Below the pieces are notes generated by a model. That model was not told the DNA's origin, searched no databases, and saw only the letters and a program-made list of their open reading frames with translations. From contig CAJXKF010000007.1 in the NCBI GenBank assembly GCA_913055695.1, forward strand, positions 1 to 64,000: DNA of 64,000 nt, written 5' to 3'. The DNA comes from an uncultured Methylophaga sp. Its GTDB lineage: Bacteria > Pseudomonadota > Gammaproteobacteria > Nitrosococcales > Methylophagaceae. Each line of letters begins with the position of its first letter. Within the stretch, counting starts at the first letter, position 1. Both the position numbers and the translations under genes were made by a program. Of the stretch, positions 9,388 to 18,337 are shown one piece after another.

Positions 9388-10272
9388 TTAATTCATGGCT
9401 TGTCCGAGTTTGATGATATCGCCTGCCCGCCATTCGGACCGGAATGCGCTCATGCCCGGCGGCAGCAGCAGAATCACGGTAGAGCCCATATTAAATCGGC
9501 CCATTTCCATTCCCTTGGTGAGGCGAACAGCCTGTTCATCAGCATAACGCCATTCCTGCACCGCGTCACCATAAGGCGGTGTGATCTTACCGGCCCAGAC
9601 GGTTTCCATACTGCCGACAAAAATAGCGCCTACCAATACCTGCACCAACGGACCGTAGGCAGTATCAAACACGGTAATGACGCGTTCATTACGGGCAAAC
9701 AATCGCGGTACGGCTCTCGCGGTTCGCGGATTGACTGAGAACAGTTTACCCGGCACATAACGCATACTGCTCAGTGTCCCGGTCAGCGGCATATGAATAC
9801 GATGATAATCGCGTGGCGACAGGTAGATAGTGGCAAACTGACCGTCAGCAAACTTTTCAGCCAGTGCAGTATCCCCGCCCAGCAGTTCTTCTACCGTGTA
9901 ATCACGGCCTTTAGCCTGAATAATTCGGCCGTCAGTAACCGGACCGAGCTGGCTGAGTGCACCATCCACCGGAGATACCAGCACATCCTCACCTTCAGCA
10001 ATGGGGCGAATGCCGGTTCTGAGCGGGCGGGTGAAAAACGCATTGAAACTGGGATAATCCTGCAAATGCGGCGAGGCTGCCTCGCTGATTTCGACCTTGA
10101 ACCACCAGCAGATAAAGCGGATAAAGGCATTTTTGAACCAGCCCACCTGACTTTGCGTCAGACGATGCATCAGCACTGACAGGCTATGCTGCGGTAACAG
10201 GTATTGAGGTAGTGTCAGTACGCGATCAAGCCAATTACAGCGTCGTTCTGTCCTGTTGGGTCTGTCAGCCAC
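9388..10272 (-). CDS. psd: Phosphatidylserine decarboxylase proenzyme
   Basis: Psd makes phosphatidylethanolamine from phosphatidylserine at the inner membrane. It self-cleaves to generate a pyruvoyl cofactor at a GST motif; here the site reads NMGST near residue 253, where LGST is more usual. The SPVDGA aspartate and the SPRDYHRIHMP histidine of the self-processing triad are present. At 294 aa it is slightly short but typical of shorter Psd forms. GTG at 10272 is chosen because AGGGG lies 8 bases upstream. It heads an operon with the ATPase gene, an unusual pairing. Confidence 0.95.
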   Translation of the reverse strand: MADRPNRTERRCNWLDRVLTLPQYLLPQHSLSVLMHRLTQSQVGWFKNAFIRFICWWFKVEISEAASPHLQDYPSFNAFFTRPLRTGIRPIAEGEDVLVSPVDGALSQLGPVTDGRIIQAKGRDYTVEELLGGDTALAEKFADGQFATIYLSPRDYHRIHMPLTGTLSSMRYVPGKLFSVNPRTARAVPRLFARNERVITVFDTAYGPLVQVLVGAIFVGSMETVWAGKITPPYGDAVQEWRYADEQAVRLTKGMEMGRFNMGSTVILLLPPGMSAFRSEWRAGDIIKLGQAMN

Positions 10273-10283
10273 GTCGTTTCCCC

Positions 10284-10312
10284 TTTAACCTGTAGTCCAA
10301 GCTTGTCATAAT
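10284..10312 (+). promoter_or_regulatory. Candidate sigma70-type promoter for the fliL-type operon
   Basis: TTTAAC (10284-10289) and CATAAT (10307-10312) are separated by 17 bp, upstream of the first fliL-type gene in the 87-bp divergent gap with psd. The -10 matches 5 of 6 consensus bases; the -35 is weak. I saw no convincing sigma54 (-24/-12) or sigma28 site in this gap, although such promoters are usual for flagellar operons. Confidence 0.3.
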
Positions 10313-10359
10313 CAACAACATTATTTCCATCCATACCAAAAGCGGGAGTATAGCAAGCA

Positions 10360-10770
10360 ATGATTCAGCCCCTCACTTCCATCTGCCTCGTCCTCTGTCT
10401 GATGCTGTCCTTGCCGCTGTCAGCAGCGGAGTCGGCTGAAAGCGCCAGCTCGCCCTATTTCGCCATTGAGGATCCTTTCACCATTAATTTTCTCAAACAA
10501 AGTGACGATAAAATGCGTTACCTGCAAATCAAGGTGGCACTGAAATCCGACGATCCTGCCATACTCCAGAGCGCACAAACCCATCTGCCGATGATCCAGA
10601 ACTCGTTGCGATTGCTGTTTACCGATCAAAGTTATGCCACCATCACCTCTGTCGCCGGTAGAGAGCTGCTTCAGCAGCAGGCGCTGGAACGCATCCGCAG
10701 CGTGCTGGCAAAAGAAACCGGCAACGACGGATTAGAACAGGTGTATTTCACCCGCTTCATTCTGCAATAA
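10360..10770 (+). CDS. FliL-like protein with signal peptide
   Basis: A 136-aa protein with a cleavable-looking N-terminal signal (hydrophobic residues 8-22, then SAAES). The rest is a FliL domain: AIEDPFTINF, a RYLQIKVAL strand, and a terminal EQVYFTRFILQ. It closely parallels the neighbouring canonical FliL along its whole periplasmic part but lacks the cytoplasmic/transmembrane stretch of that protein. FliL proteins ring the stator at the flagellar basal body. This copy may be periplasmic or membrane-tethered by its uncleaved signal. It probably arose by tandem duplication and heads the flagellar run. Confidence 0.85.
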   Translation: MIQPLTSICLVLCLMLSLPLSAAESAESASSPYFAIEDPFTINFLKQSDDKMRYLQIKVALKSDDPAILQSAQTHLPMIQNSLRLLFTDQSYATITSVAGRELLQQQALERIRSVLAKETGNDGLEQVYFTRFILQ

Positions 10771-10818
10771 CGGCACACTCCTTGCTAATTCAAAACAAAC
10801 TTTTAACGGAAAGCGTTC

Positions 10819-11319
10819 ATGGCTGAAAAACAGGACGACATTGAAGTCGCTGAAGAGAAAAACAGTAAAACCACCAAAATCCTGATGATAGTGATAGCGC
10901 TGTTGCTGCTTGCAGTCATCGGGCTGGGCGGCTTTATGTTTATGGGCAGTGATGCCGAAGAGGATGCTGAACAGACCGAAACAGTCAAGCAGGCGCCCAT
11001 TTATTACACTATCGAAGAGCCGTTTATCGTCAACTTTTCTGAGCAAAGTGGCGGACAGGTACGATATATGCAGGTGAAAATGAAAGTGATGGCACGCAGC
11101 CAGGCGGTCATTGATGCGGTTCAGACTCACCTGCCTGCAATCCAGCACGAATTGCTGATGCTGCTCTACAGTCAAAATTATGACGGCTTGCTGACCAGCG
11201 AGGGAACCCAGGCATTACAACAGGCCTGCCTGGAAACGATTAACCGGATTCTGCAATCCGAAACATCTCTGGAGAATGAGTTGGAAGCAGTGTATTTCAC
11301 CAGCTTCCTCATGCAATAA
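10819..11319 (+). CDS. fliL: Flagellar basal-body-associated protein FliL
   Basis: A 166-aa single-span membrane protein: charged cytoplasmic N-terminus (1-24), transmembrane helix (about 25-46) and a periplasmic FliL domain starting at YTIEEPFIVNF and ending EAVYFTSFLMQ. FliL supports stator-rotor coupling and torque. It follows the FliL-like gene by 48 bp, with GGAAAG before the ATG, and is separated by a single base from fliM, the usual fliL-fliM order. The identification is firm. Confidence 0.93.
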   Translation: MAEKQDDIEVAEEKNSKTTKILMIVIALLLLAVIGLGGFMFMGSDAEEDAEQTETVKQAPIYYTIEEPFIVNFSEQSGGQVRYMQVKMKVMARSQAVIDAVQTHLPAIQHELLMLLYSQNYDGLLTSEGTQALQQACLETINRILQSETSLENELEAVYFTSFLMQ

Positions 11320-11320
11320 C

Positions 11321-12343
11321 ATGGCTGTCCACGACATACTCTCACAAGATGAAGTCGATGCCCTGCTGAACGGTCTAGGCGACGGCGAACTCGAGTCCAG
11401 CTCGAACATCGACCCCGACACCGGCATGCCGCGTCCCTACGATTTCGGCAATGAGGAGCGGATTATCCGCGGCCGCATGCCGACGCTGGAAATGATCAAC
11501 GAGCGTTTCGGTCGTTATCTTCGCATCAGTCTATTCAATATGCTGCGCCGCTCGGCGGAAATTTCGGTCGGCGGCGTGCAGGTAATGAAATTCTCGGAGT
11601 ACGTGCATACCCTGTTCGTACCCACCAGTCTCAATCTGATTCATCTGCACCCGCTACGTGGCACCGGCTTGATCGTTCTGGAGCCGAAACTGGTCTTCAC
11701 CATTCTGGATAATTACTTCGGTGGCGAAGGCCGGTTCCAGGCACGGATCGAGGGTCGTGAATTTACTGCGACGGAACTGCGCGTGATTAACATGGTGCTC
11801 AACCTGTGCTTCCGCGACTTGACCGAAGCCTGGTCACCGGTGATGGAGGTCGACTTCGAATTTGTCAGTCATGAGGTCAATCCGCAATTCGCTAATATTG
11901 TCAGTCCCAGTGAAGTCGTGGTGATCTCAACCTTTCATGTCGAGTTGGATGGTGGCGGTGGTGATGTCCATGTGACCTTCCCCTACTCGATGCTGGAACC
12001 GATTCGCGAACTGCTCGACACCGGTCTGCAAAGTGACCGTTCCATGGATGATGGCCGCTGGGCCAAAGCCCTGCGCGAAGAAATCAAGATTGCCGAGGTT
12101 GAGCTGTGGGCCAACCTGGCACAGAGCACCTTGAGTTTGGAACAGATTATCAAGCTCAAGCCGGGCGATATCATCCCGATTGATATGCCCAAACATGTGG
12201 TGACCATGGTCGAAGATGTGCCGATGTTTCGTGCCAGCTATGGTGAACACAATGAAAAAGCGGCGTTGAAAATTCAGGAAATTATTGAACATCCGAAGGA
12301 TCACACACCGTCATACCAGTTGAACAAAGGTAAGAAAAAATGA
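11321..12343 (+). CDS. fliM: Flagellar motor switch protein FliM
   Basis: FliM forms the C-ring with FliG and FliN and receives phosphorylated CheY. The N-terminal CheY-binding peptide DILSQDEVDALLNG is at residues 4-17, followed by the CheC-like middle domain and a C-terminal SpoA domain. I start at ATG 11321 (340 aa), one base after the fliL stop, because the product then begins directly with the CheY-binding peptide; the frame extends 15 codons further upstream into fliL. Translation is probably coupled to fliL. It overlaps fliN by 4 bases. Confidence 0.96.
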   Translation: MAVHDILSQDEVDALLNGLGDGELESSSNIDPDTGMPRPYDFGNEERIIRGRMPTLEMINERFGRYLRISLFNMLRRSAEISVGGVQVMKFSEYVHTLFVPTSLNLIHLHPLRGTGLIVLEPKLVFTILDNYFGGEGRFQARIEGREFTATELRVINMVLNLCFRDLTEAWSPVMEVDFEFVSHEVNPQFANIVSPSEVVVISTFHVELDGGGGDVHVTFPYSMLEPIRELLDTGLQSDRSMDDGRWAKALREEIKIAEVELWANLAQSTLSLEQIIKLKPGDIIPIDMPKHVVTMVEDVPMFRASYGEHNEKAALKIQEIIEHPKDHTPSYQLNKGKKK

Positions 12344-12807
12344 GTGATGATACCCAACAGAAAGATCAGGCACTGGCCGATGAATGGGCTGCGGCGCTGG
12401 AAGAACAGAGCGACGAAGCCGGCGGCGGTGATGATAATGATCCCTGGGCTGAGGCACTGCAGGAACAGGCCGAGTCAGAGGCCAAACAACAACAAGCCAA
12501 CCCGGCCCCGGTCGCTCAGCTGGATGACGACGCCAAGCCCCGCAAAGATGTGGATCTGGATATGGTCATGGATATCCCGGTCACCATCTCGATGGAAATC
12601 GGCCGTACCCGCATCAGCATCCGTAACTTGCTGCAACTGAGCCAGGGCTCGGTAGTGGAACTGGACCGCCTTGCTGGTGAGCCGATGGATGTGCTGGTCA
12701 ATGACACCCTGATCGCCCACGGTGAAGTGGTGGTGGTCAATGATAAATTCGGTATCCGTCTGACTGATGTCATCAGTACGGCGGAACGCATCAAAAAGCT
12801 GCGCTGA
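12340..12807 (+). CDS. fliN: Flagellar motor switch protein FliN
   Basis: A 155-aa C-ring protein. The C-terminal SpoA domain (about residues 75-155: VDLDMVMDIPVTISMEIGRT...) forms the switch/export docking ring with FliM and FliH. The N-terminal ~70 residues are acidic, rich in Asp/Glu/Gln and low in complexity (SDDTQQKDQ, DDNDPWAEA), as in Pseudomonas-type long FliN proteins. The start overlaps the fliM stop (ATGA) and the stop overlaps fliO by one base. Confidence 0.95.
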   Translation: MSDDTQQKDQALADEWAAALEEQSDEAGGGDDNDPWAEALQEQAESEAKQQQANPAPVAQLDDDAKPRKDVDLDMVMDIPVTISMEIGRTRISIRNLLQLSQGSVVELDRLAGEPMDVLVNDTLIAHGEVVVVNDKFGIRLTDVISTAERIKKLR

Positions 12808-13235
12808 TGAGAAAACAATGGCTGCTCAGCAGCAGTCTCTGGCTGCTGTCATTCCCGCTTTATGCCGCCGAGCCACAGGCAGGTGCCAGAACTTTGAGCG
12901 AATCGCCCTTATCCGCGATGAGCCTGTTGCAGACCATCATGGGCCTGGTATTGGTGCTGGGCTGTATTGTGCTGGTCGCTTGGCTGTTGAAACGTACCAC
13001 CAGCTTTCATAGCGCCGCCAACGGTAAAATGAGAGTTATCGCCGGCCTGCCGCTGGGTACCCGCGAGCGGGCCGTGCTGGTCCAGATTGGTGAAGAACAA
13101 TTGCTGCTGGGTGTGACACCGCAACAGGTCAATCTGCTGTACAAGCTCGACAAGCCACTACCGGCTGACAGTGGCGAACGTCCCGATTTTGCCGGTAAAT
13201 TACGTCAAATCATGCAACAGCGGGGGGAACGCTGA
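12807..13235 (+). CDS. fliO: Flagellar export-apparatus protein FliO
   Basis: A 142-aa membrane protein that helps assemble the FliP ring of the flagellar type III export gate. It has an N-terminal signal-like helix (residues 5-20), a transmembrane helix (about 34-55: [18 protein letters not shown]) and a small cytoplasmic FliO domain with [21 protein letters not shown]. It overlaps fliN and fliP by one base each. FliO sequences diverge quickly, so position between fliN and fliP adds weight to the call. Confidence 0.92.
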   Translation: MRKQWLLSSSLWLLSFPLYAAEPQAGARTLSESPLSAMSLLQTIMGLVLVLGCIVLVAWLLKRTTSFHSAANGKMRVIAGLPLGTRERAVLVQIGEEQLLLGVTPQQVNLLYKLDKPLPADSGERPDFAGKLRQIMQQRGER

Positions 13236-13969
13236 TGCGCCTGCTGCTGATTCTGGCCTTATTATTATCGCCGATGCTGGCCTTCGGTGCCGAACAGGGC
13301 ATCCCGGCTTTGACCATCACCGATACCGAGGGGGGTGAAAGCTACAGCCTGACACTGCAAATTCTGGCACTGATGACAGTGCTGACTCTGCTACCGGCCG
13401 GCTTGATGATGATGACTTCCTTCACCCGGATTATCATCGTGCTGGCGATTCTGCGGCAGGCCATGGGCGTGCAGTCAACTCCGTCCAACCAGATTCTGAT
13501 TGGTCTGGCTTTATTTCTGACCATTTTCATCATGCACCCGATCTTCGGTCAGGCTTATGATGAAGCTGTGGTGCCCTATATGGACGGTGAGATTGAATTC
13601 ACCACTGCATTTGAGCGCGCCGGTGCACCGTTCAAGGAATTCATGCTGGCACAAACCCGTGAAACCGATATTGAATTGTTTGCCTCTATCGGCGGTTACG
13701 AGGAAATGCAGACGCCGGAAGATATTCCCTACAGCTTGCTGCTGCCCTCATTCGTCACCAGTGAGCTGAAAACCGCGTTTCAGATCGGCTTTCTGATCTT
13801 CATTCCGTTTCTGATTATCGATCTGGTAGTCGCCAGCGTGTTGATGGCCATGGGTATGATGATGCTGTCGCCGATGCTGATCTCACTGCCATTCAAACTG
13901 ATGCTGTTTGTGCTAATTGACGGCTGGGCCCTGTTAATGGGCACCCTCGCCTCGAGTTTTTATCTATGA
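13235..13969 (+). CDS. fliP: Flagellar export gate protein FliP
   Basis: A 244-aa polytopic protein that forms the FliP5FliQ4FliR1 core of the export channel. It has a cleavable signal (residues 1-18, ending AFGAE), then membrane helices around [21 protein letters not shown], and the conserved family segment [14 protein letters not shown]. The C-terminal half ([23 protein letters not shown]) is highly conserved. It overlaps fliO by one base and fliQ by four. Confidence 0.97.
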   Translation: MRLLLILALLLSPMLAFGAEQGIPALTITDTEGGESYSLTLQILALMTVLTLLPAGLMMMTSFTRIIIVLAILRQAMGVQSTPSNQILIGLALFLTIFIMHPIFGQAYDEAVVPYMDGEIEFTTAFERAGAPFKEFMLAQTRETDIELFASIGGYEEMQTPEDIPYSLLLPSFVTSELKTAFQIGFLIFIPFLIIDLVVASVLMAMGMMMLSPMLISLPFKLMLFVLIDGWALLMGTLASSFYL

Positions 13970-14235
13970 CACCGGAAACTGTACTGACCGTGATGCAACA
14001 GACTCTGCAGCTGATCAGCGTGTTGATCGCCGCGATTCTGTTGCCCGCCCTGTTCATTGGTCTGCTGGTCAGCATGTTTCAGGCTGCGACTTCGATTAAT
14101 GAGCAGACACTGACCTTTATTCCCAAGCTGTTTATCACGCTGCTGGTGCTGATGGTAGCCGGTCCCTGGATGCTAAGCATGCTGATCAGCTTTACCCGAC
14201 GTTTGTTTGAAGATATTCCCTTTCTGATCGGCTAG
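13966..14235 (+). CDS. fliQ: Flagellar export gate protein FliQ
   Basis: An 89-aa protein with two transmembrane helices (about residues 14-38 and 50-72), of the normal FliQ size. The [18 protein letters not shown] segment between the helices is a family hallmark. FliQ packs around FliP and FliR in the export gate. It begins in a four-base overlap with the fliP stop, and fliR follows after 13 bp. Confidence 0.96.
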   Translation: MTPETVLTVMQQTLQLISVLIAAILLPALFIGLLVSMFQAATSINEQTLTFIPKLFITLLVLMVAGPWMLSMLISFTRRLFEDIPFLIG

Positions 14236-14248
14236 GGTTGCAGCGGAA

Positions 14249-15031
14249 ATGGAATTCAGCATTGCTGAAATCACCGGTGCCCTGGGCAGTTATCTGTGGC
14301 CGTTTTTCCGCATCGCCGCGATGGTGATGGTAGCGCCGATTTTCAGCAGTAACTTTGTCAGTGCCCGTGCCCGCCTGCTGCTGGCCCTGGCAGTCAGCAT
14401 GGTGATCATTCCCGGTATTTCCACCGAGATGCCGTCAGTCGATCCTTTAAGTGCCACAGGCCTGTTGATTATCGCCCAGCAAATCCTGATCGGCGCCTGC
14501 ATGGGCTTTATTCTGCAACTGCTGTTCAATGCCTTTATTGTCGCTGGACAGATCATTGCGATGCAGATGGGACTGGGGTTTGCATTGATGGTCGACCCTC
14601 AGAATGGCGTTATGGTGCCGGTTATCAGTCAGCTCTACCTGATTCTGATCACACTCCTGTTCATCACAATCGATGGCCATCTGGTATTGATACAGGTGAT
14701 GAATGAGAGCTTCAGCGCGATGCCGGTCGGTCCCAACGGTCTTACCGCCACCGATTTTCGTGATGTTGCCGGTCAGGCCAGTTGGATGTATGCGGCTGGT
14801 GTCATTATTGCATTACCCGCCATAGGCTCCCTGCTGATGGTCAATCTGACTTTCGGGATCCTGTCACGGGCTGCTCCCCAGATCAGTCCGTTTTCCATTG
14901 GTTTTCCGATGACGATTATTCTGGGCTTTGTGATCATCATGGTGACCCTGCCGCTGGTGGGTGAACATCTGGTGGATATGAGTGACACAATGCTGCAAAC
15001 AGCACGTTTGTTGGTAGAGCAGGATGGCTGA
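14249..15031 (+). CDS. fliR: Flagellar export gate protein FliR
   Basis: A 260-aa inner-membrane protein with about six hydrophobic helices, the single FliR subunit of the export gate. The segment GQIIAMQMGLGFALMVDPQNG is a strong FliR signature. A weak GCAGCGGAAAT site precedes the ATG. It overlaps flhB by eight bases, which suggests coupled translation of the channel and its gatekeeper. Confidence 0.96.
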   Translation: MEFSIAEITGALGSYLWPFFRIAAMVMVAPIFSSNFVSARARLLLALAVSMVIIPGISTEMPSVDPLSATGLLIIAQQILIGACMGFILQLLFNAFIVAGQIIAMQMGLGFALMVDPQNGVMVPVISQLYLILITLLFITIDGHLVLIQVMNESFSAMPVGPNGLTATDFRDVAGQASWMYAAGVIIALPAIGSLLMVNLTFGILSRAAPQISPFSIGFPMTIILGFVIIMVTLPLVGEHLVDMSDTMLQTARLLVEQDG

Positions 15032-16160
15032 AGAAACAGGGCAAGATAAAACAGAAGAACCCACGGCGAGGCGCCTTGAACAGGCGCGTGAAAAAGGCCA
15101 GGTTCCCCGTTCCACTGAACTGACCACGGTAATGGTACTCATTCTCAGTGCCGTGACCTTGTTTTTTGTGGGTGAGAATATCGTCGCCGATCTGGGTGAG
15201 GTAATGACGCTGTCTTTCAGCCTGACCCGCAAACAGCTGTTCGATACTGATGCCATGGTCAATACCTTTATTCAAAGCATCGAAATTATGGCGTTCGATG
15301 TCGGTATTTTTCTAGCGGTAACGCTGATTGCAGCTTTATCTGCACCAGCGCTCATTGGCGGCTGGAATTTTTCAGGCCAGGCGATGATACCCAAAGGCGA
15401 ACGCATGAGCCCGCTGAAAGGGGTGAAACGGATTTTCGGTCCTCAGGGCCTGGTGGAACTGGGCAAGGCTCTGGGTAAGTTCATCCTGATCGGTGCCATT
15501 TCTACGGCGATATTGTGGAGTATTCGCGACCAATTATTGACACTGGGACGACAGGAAGCCGAAGTCGCCATGGCCGACCTCGGATACCTGACGCTCACCG
15601 TGTTTCTGGCCATCACCTCCAGTCTCATTCTGATAGCACTAATCGATGTACCGTTTCAGCTCTGGAATCACACCCGTCAACTGCGCATGACCAAGCAGGA
15701 AGTCAAAGACGAAATGAAAGATTCCGAGGGTAATCCGGAGGTTAAAGGTCGTATCCGCCGACTGCAGGTGCAATTGTCACAGCAGCGCATGATGCAGGAT
15801 ATTCCTTCGGCGGATGTCGTTATCACTAACCCGACCCACTACGCGGTCGCGCTTAAATATGATCAAACCAAATCCGGTGCGCCGGTCGTGGTCGCCAAGG
15901 GTGCCGATCTGATTTCACAACAAATCCGCATGGTCGCCGAACATAATGAAGTCCCGATTCTGTCAGCGCCACCGCTGACCCGTGCGGTTTATTATTCGAC
16001 TGAAATCGGCGATGAAATTCCATCTGGTCTGTATATTGCAGTAGCCCAGGTATTGGCATTTGTCTTCCAGCTGCGTCGCTATCAAAAACAGGGTGGCAAC
16101 AAACCGCATCTGAATACCGAAGACCTGCCGATACCAGATGATTTAAAACGTGATGCATAA
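15024..16160 (+). CDS. flhB: Flagellar export switch protein FlhB
   Basis: A 378-aa protein with four membrane helices in its N-terminal half and a cytoplasmic domain that self-cleaves at NPTH (about residues 269-272) to switch export from rod/hook to filament subunits. The N-terminus (DKTEEPTARRLEQAREKGQVPRS, residues 7-29) is typical. The C-terminal domain is intact through EVLAFVFQLRR. A second, orphan FlhB-tail gene lies at 31650-31943. A hairpin separates flhB from flhA. Confidence 0.97.
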   Translation: MAEETGQDKTEEPTARRLEQAREKGQVPRSTELTTVMVLILSAVTLFFVGENIVADLGEVMTLSFSLTRKQLFDTDAMVNTFIQSIEIMAFDVGIFLAVTLIAALSAPALIGGWNFSGQAMIPKGERMSPLKGVKRIFGPQGLVELGKALGKFILIGAISTAILWSIRDQLLTLGRQEAEVAMADLGYLTLTVFLAITSSLILIALIDVPFQLWNHTRQLRMTKQEVKDEMKDSEGNPEVKGRIRRLQVQLSQQRMMQDIPSADVVITNPTHYAVALKYDQTKSGAPVVVAKGADLISQQIRMVAEHNEVPILSAPPLTRAVYYSTEIGDEIPSGLYIAVAQVLAFVFQLRRYQKQGGNKPHLNTEDLPIPDDLKRDA

Positions 16161-16167
16161 ACATTCT

Positions 16168-16193
16168 GGCGCCACTCAACGCTGAGCGGCGCC
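16168..16193 (+). other. Intercistronic hairpin between flhB and flhA
   Basis: GGCGCC (16168-16173) and CTCA pair with TGAG and GGCGCC (16188-16193) around an ACGC loop with one mismatch. No T-run follows, so it is not a standard terminator. It occupies the widest gap in the export-gate block and could act as an mRNA processing or stabilising stem that sets flhA level apart from upstream genes. Confidence 0.4.
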
Positions 16194-16227
16194 TGAGCAA
16201 CACGACTACTGCTTGAAAGGAAATTGG

Positions 16228-18312
16228 ATGGAAAACAACGTACTGGCTGCCCGTTTTCGCTCTGTGGTCAACGGACATTTAGCTACGCCGATGCTGCTGG
16301 TGGCCTTGCTGGCCATGGTAATCCTGCCTTTGCCGGCTTTCATGCTGGACATGTTGTTTACCTTCAATATAGCCCTGTCCCTGGTGATTGTGCTGGCCAG
16401 CATTTACATGCTCAAACCCCTGCACTTTGCCGCCTTTCCCAGTATTCTGCTGATCGCCACCCTGCTCAGGCTGGCGCTGAACGTCGCTTCAACCCGGGTG
16501 ATCCTGCTGGAGGGCCATACCGGCACTGCAGCGGCCGGTAACGTCATCGAGGCCTTCGGTGAGTTTGTTATCGGGGGTAACTATGCCGTCGGTTTCGTGG
16601 TGTTTGCCATTCTTGTCATTATCAACTTCGTCGTGGTCACCAAGGGTGCAACCCGTATCGCCGAAGTCAGTGCCCGCTTCACCCTCGATTCCATGCCCGG
16701 TAAGCAGATGGCAATTGACGCCGACCTGAATGCGGGGCTGATTGATCAGGATGAAGCTCGCAACCGGCGTGAAGAAATCATGCAGGAATCCGATTTCTAT
16801 GGCTCGATGGACGGTGCCAGTAAATTCGTCCGCGGTGATGCCATCGCCGGTATTCTGATCCTGTTTATCAACATTATCGGCGGCTTTATTATCGGGGTGG
16901 CCCAGCATGATCTGACTTTTGCCCAGGCCGCACAGTATTACACGCTGCTGACCATCGGTGACGGTCTGGTTGCCCAGATCCCGTCGCTGGTGCTGGCAGC
17001 GGCTGCCGGCCTGCTCATCACCCGTTCCACCAAGGAACAGGACATGGGTGAACAAATCATCGGTCAGTTGACCAGCAATCCCAAAACCCTGGCGATTACT
17101 TCGGCCATCATCGGCGGGATGGGCCTGATCCCGGGCATGCCCAATATTCCTTTCCTGATTCTGGCGGCGATTGGGGGCACCACCGCCTGGTATCTGCACC
17201 AACGTCAAAAAGCTGCCGCCGCCGCTGAAATCGCTGCACAACAGCCGCAGCAGGAAACCCCACGTGAACAGCGTGAACTGAGCTGGGATGATTTAAGTCC
17301 GGTTGATCCTATTGGGCTCGAAGTCGGCTACCGCTTGATTCCGCTGGTTGATAAAAACCAGGGCGGTCAGTTGATGAACCGCATCAAAGGCATACGTAAG
17401 AAAATTTCCCAGGAAATGGGCTTTTTGATTCCGCCGGTGCATATCCGCGATAACCTGGATCTGGCACCGACTGCCTATCAGATCACCTTGTTCGGAGTCA
17501 CATTCGGCGAGGCCGAAGTCTATCCGGACCGGATGCTGGCGATTAATCCGGGTCAGGTTTTTGGCGCCCTCGATGGCATTAACACCCAGGACCCGGCATT
17601 TGGCCTCGATGCGGTGTGGATCGAGAACAGCCAGCGTGAGCATGCGCAGGCCCAGGGCTATACCGTGGTCGATGTCGATACTGTGATTGCCACCCATCTG
17701 AGCAAGATTCTGAATAACCATGCCCACGACTTGCTGGGCCGTGAAGAAGTGCAGCATCTGCTGGATAACCTGGCCAAATCCGCGCCCAAACTGGTCGAAG
17801 GTCTGGTGCCCGATACCGTGCCGCTGGGCACAGTGCAGAAAGTGCTGCAGAACCTGTTGCAGGAAAATATTCCGGTCCGCGATATCCGCACCATTACCGA
17901 AGCGATTTCGGAACAGGCGGCACGTAACCCGGACCCGGAAGCGATTACCGCCGCAACCCGGATGGCATTGAGTCATTCGATTATCCAGCATATCAATGGC
18001 ACCTCGGCTGAACTGCCGATCATCACCCTTGATCCCGAACTGGAACAGATTTTGCTGAAGACTCTGCAGGCATCCGGTGAGGGTGGCGCAAGCCTGGAAC
18101 CCGGTCTGGCGGAAAACATGCACAAGAATCTGCAGGAAGTGACGCAAAGACAGGAAATGACAGGTGATGCAGCCATTCTGGTGGTACAAGCGGGCTTGAG
18201 AAGCTGGATTTCACGCTTTATCCGCCACTCGATTCCGGGCCTGAACGTGTTGTCCTACAACGAAATACCGGACGACAAACAAATCAGGATTGTGGCCAAT
18301 ATCGGCCGCTGA
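16228..18312 (+). CDS. flhA: Flagellar export apparatus protein FlhA
   Basis: The 694-aa core export protein: eight membrane helices in the first ~330 residues with a conserved cytoplasmic FHIPEP-region loop (VVTKGATRIAEVSARFTLD), then a large cytoplasmic domain that docks chaperone-substrate complexes. I start at ATG 16228, with AAGGA seven bases upstream; an in-frame TTG at 16213 would add five residues and put the Shine-Dalgarno inside the gene. It ends NIGR 25 bp before flhF. Confidence 0.97.
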   Translation: MENNVLAARFRSVVNGHLATPMLLVALLAMVILPLPAFMLDMLFTFNIALSLVIVLASIYMLKPLHFAAFPSILLIATLLRLALNVASTRVILLEGHTGTAAAGNVIEAFGEFVIGGNYAVGFVVFAILVIINFVVVTKGATRIAEVSARFTLDSMPGKQMAIDADLNAGLIDQDEARNRREEIMQESDFYGSMDGASKFVRGDAIAGILILFINIIGGFIIGVAQHDLTFAQAAQYYTLLTIGDGLVAQIPSLVLAAAAGLLITRSTKEQDMGEQIIGQLTSNPKTLAITSAIIGGMGLIPGMPNIPFLILAAIGGTTAWYLHQRQKAAAAAEIAAQQPQQETPREQRELSWDDLSPVDPIGLEVGYRLIPLVDKNQGGQLMNRIKGIRKKISQEMGFLIPPVHIRDNLDLAPTAYQITLFGVTFGEAEVYPDRMLAINPGQVFGALDGINTQDPAFGLDAVWIENSQREHAQAQGYTVVDVDTVIATHLSKILNNHAHDLLGREEVQHLLDNLAKSAPKLVEGLVPDTVPLGTVQKVLQNLLQENIPVRDIRTITEAISEQAARNPDPEAITAATRMALSHSIIQHINGTSAELPIITLDPELEQILLKTLQASGEGGASLEPGLAENMHKNLQEVTQRQEMTGDAAILVVQAGLRSWISRFIRHSIPGLNVLSYNEIPDDKQIRIVANIGR

Positions 18313-18337
18313 ATGTGACAGATTGAGGTTGTGATTT

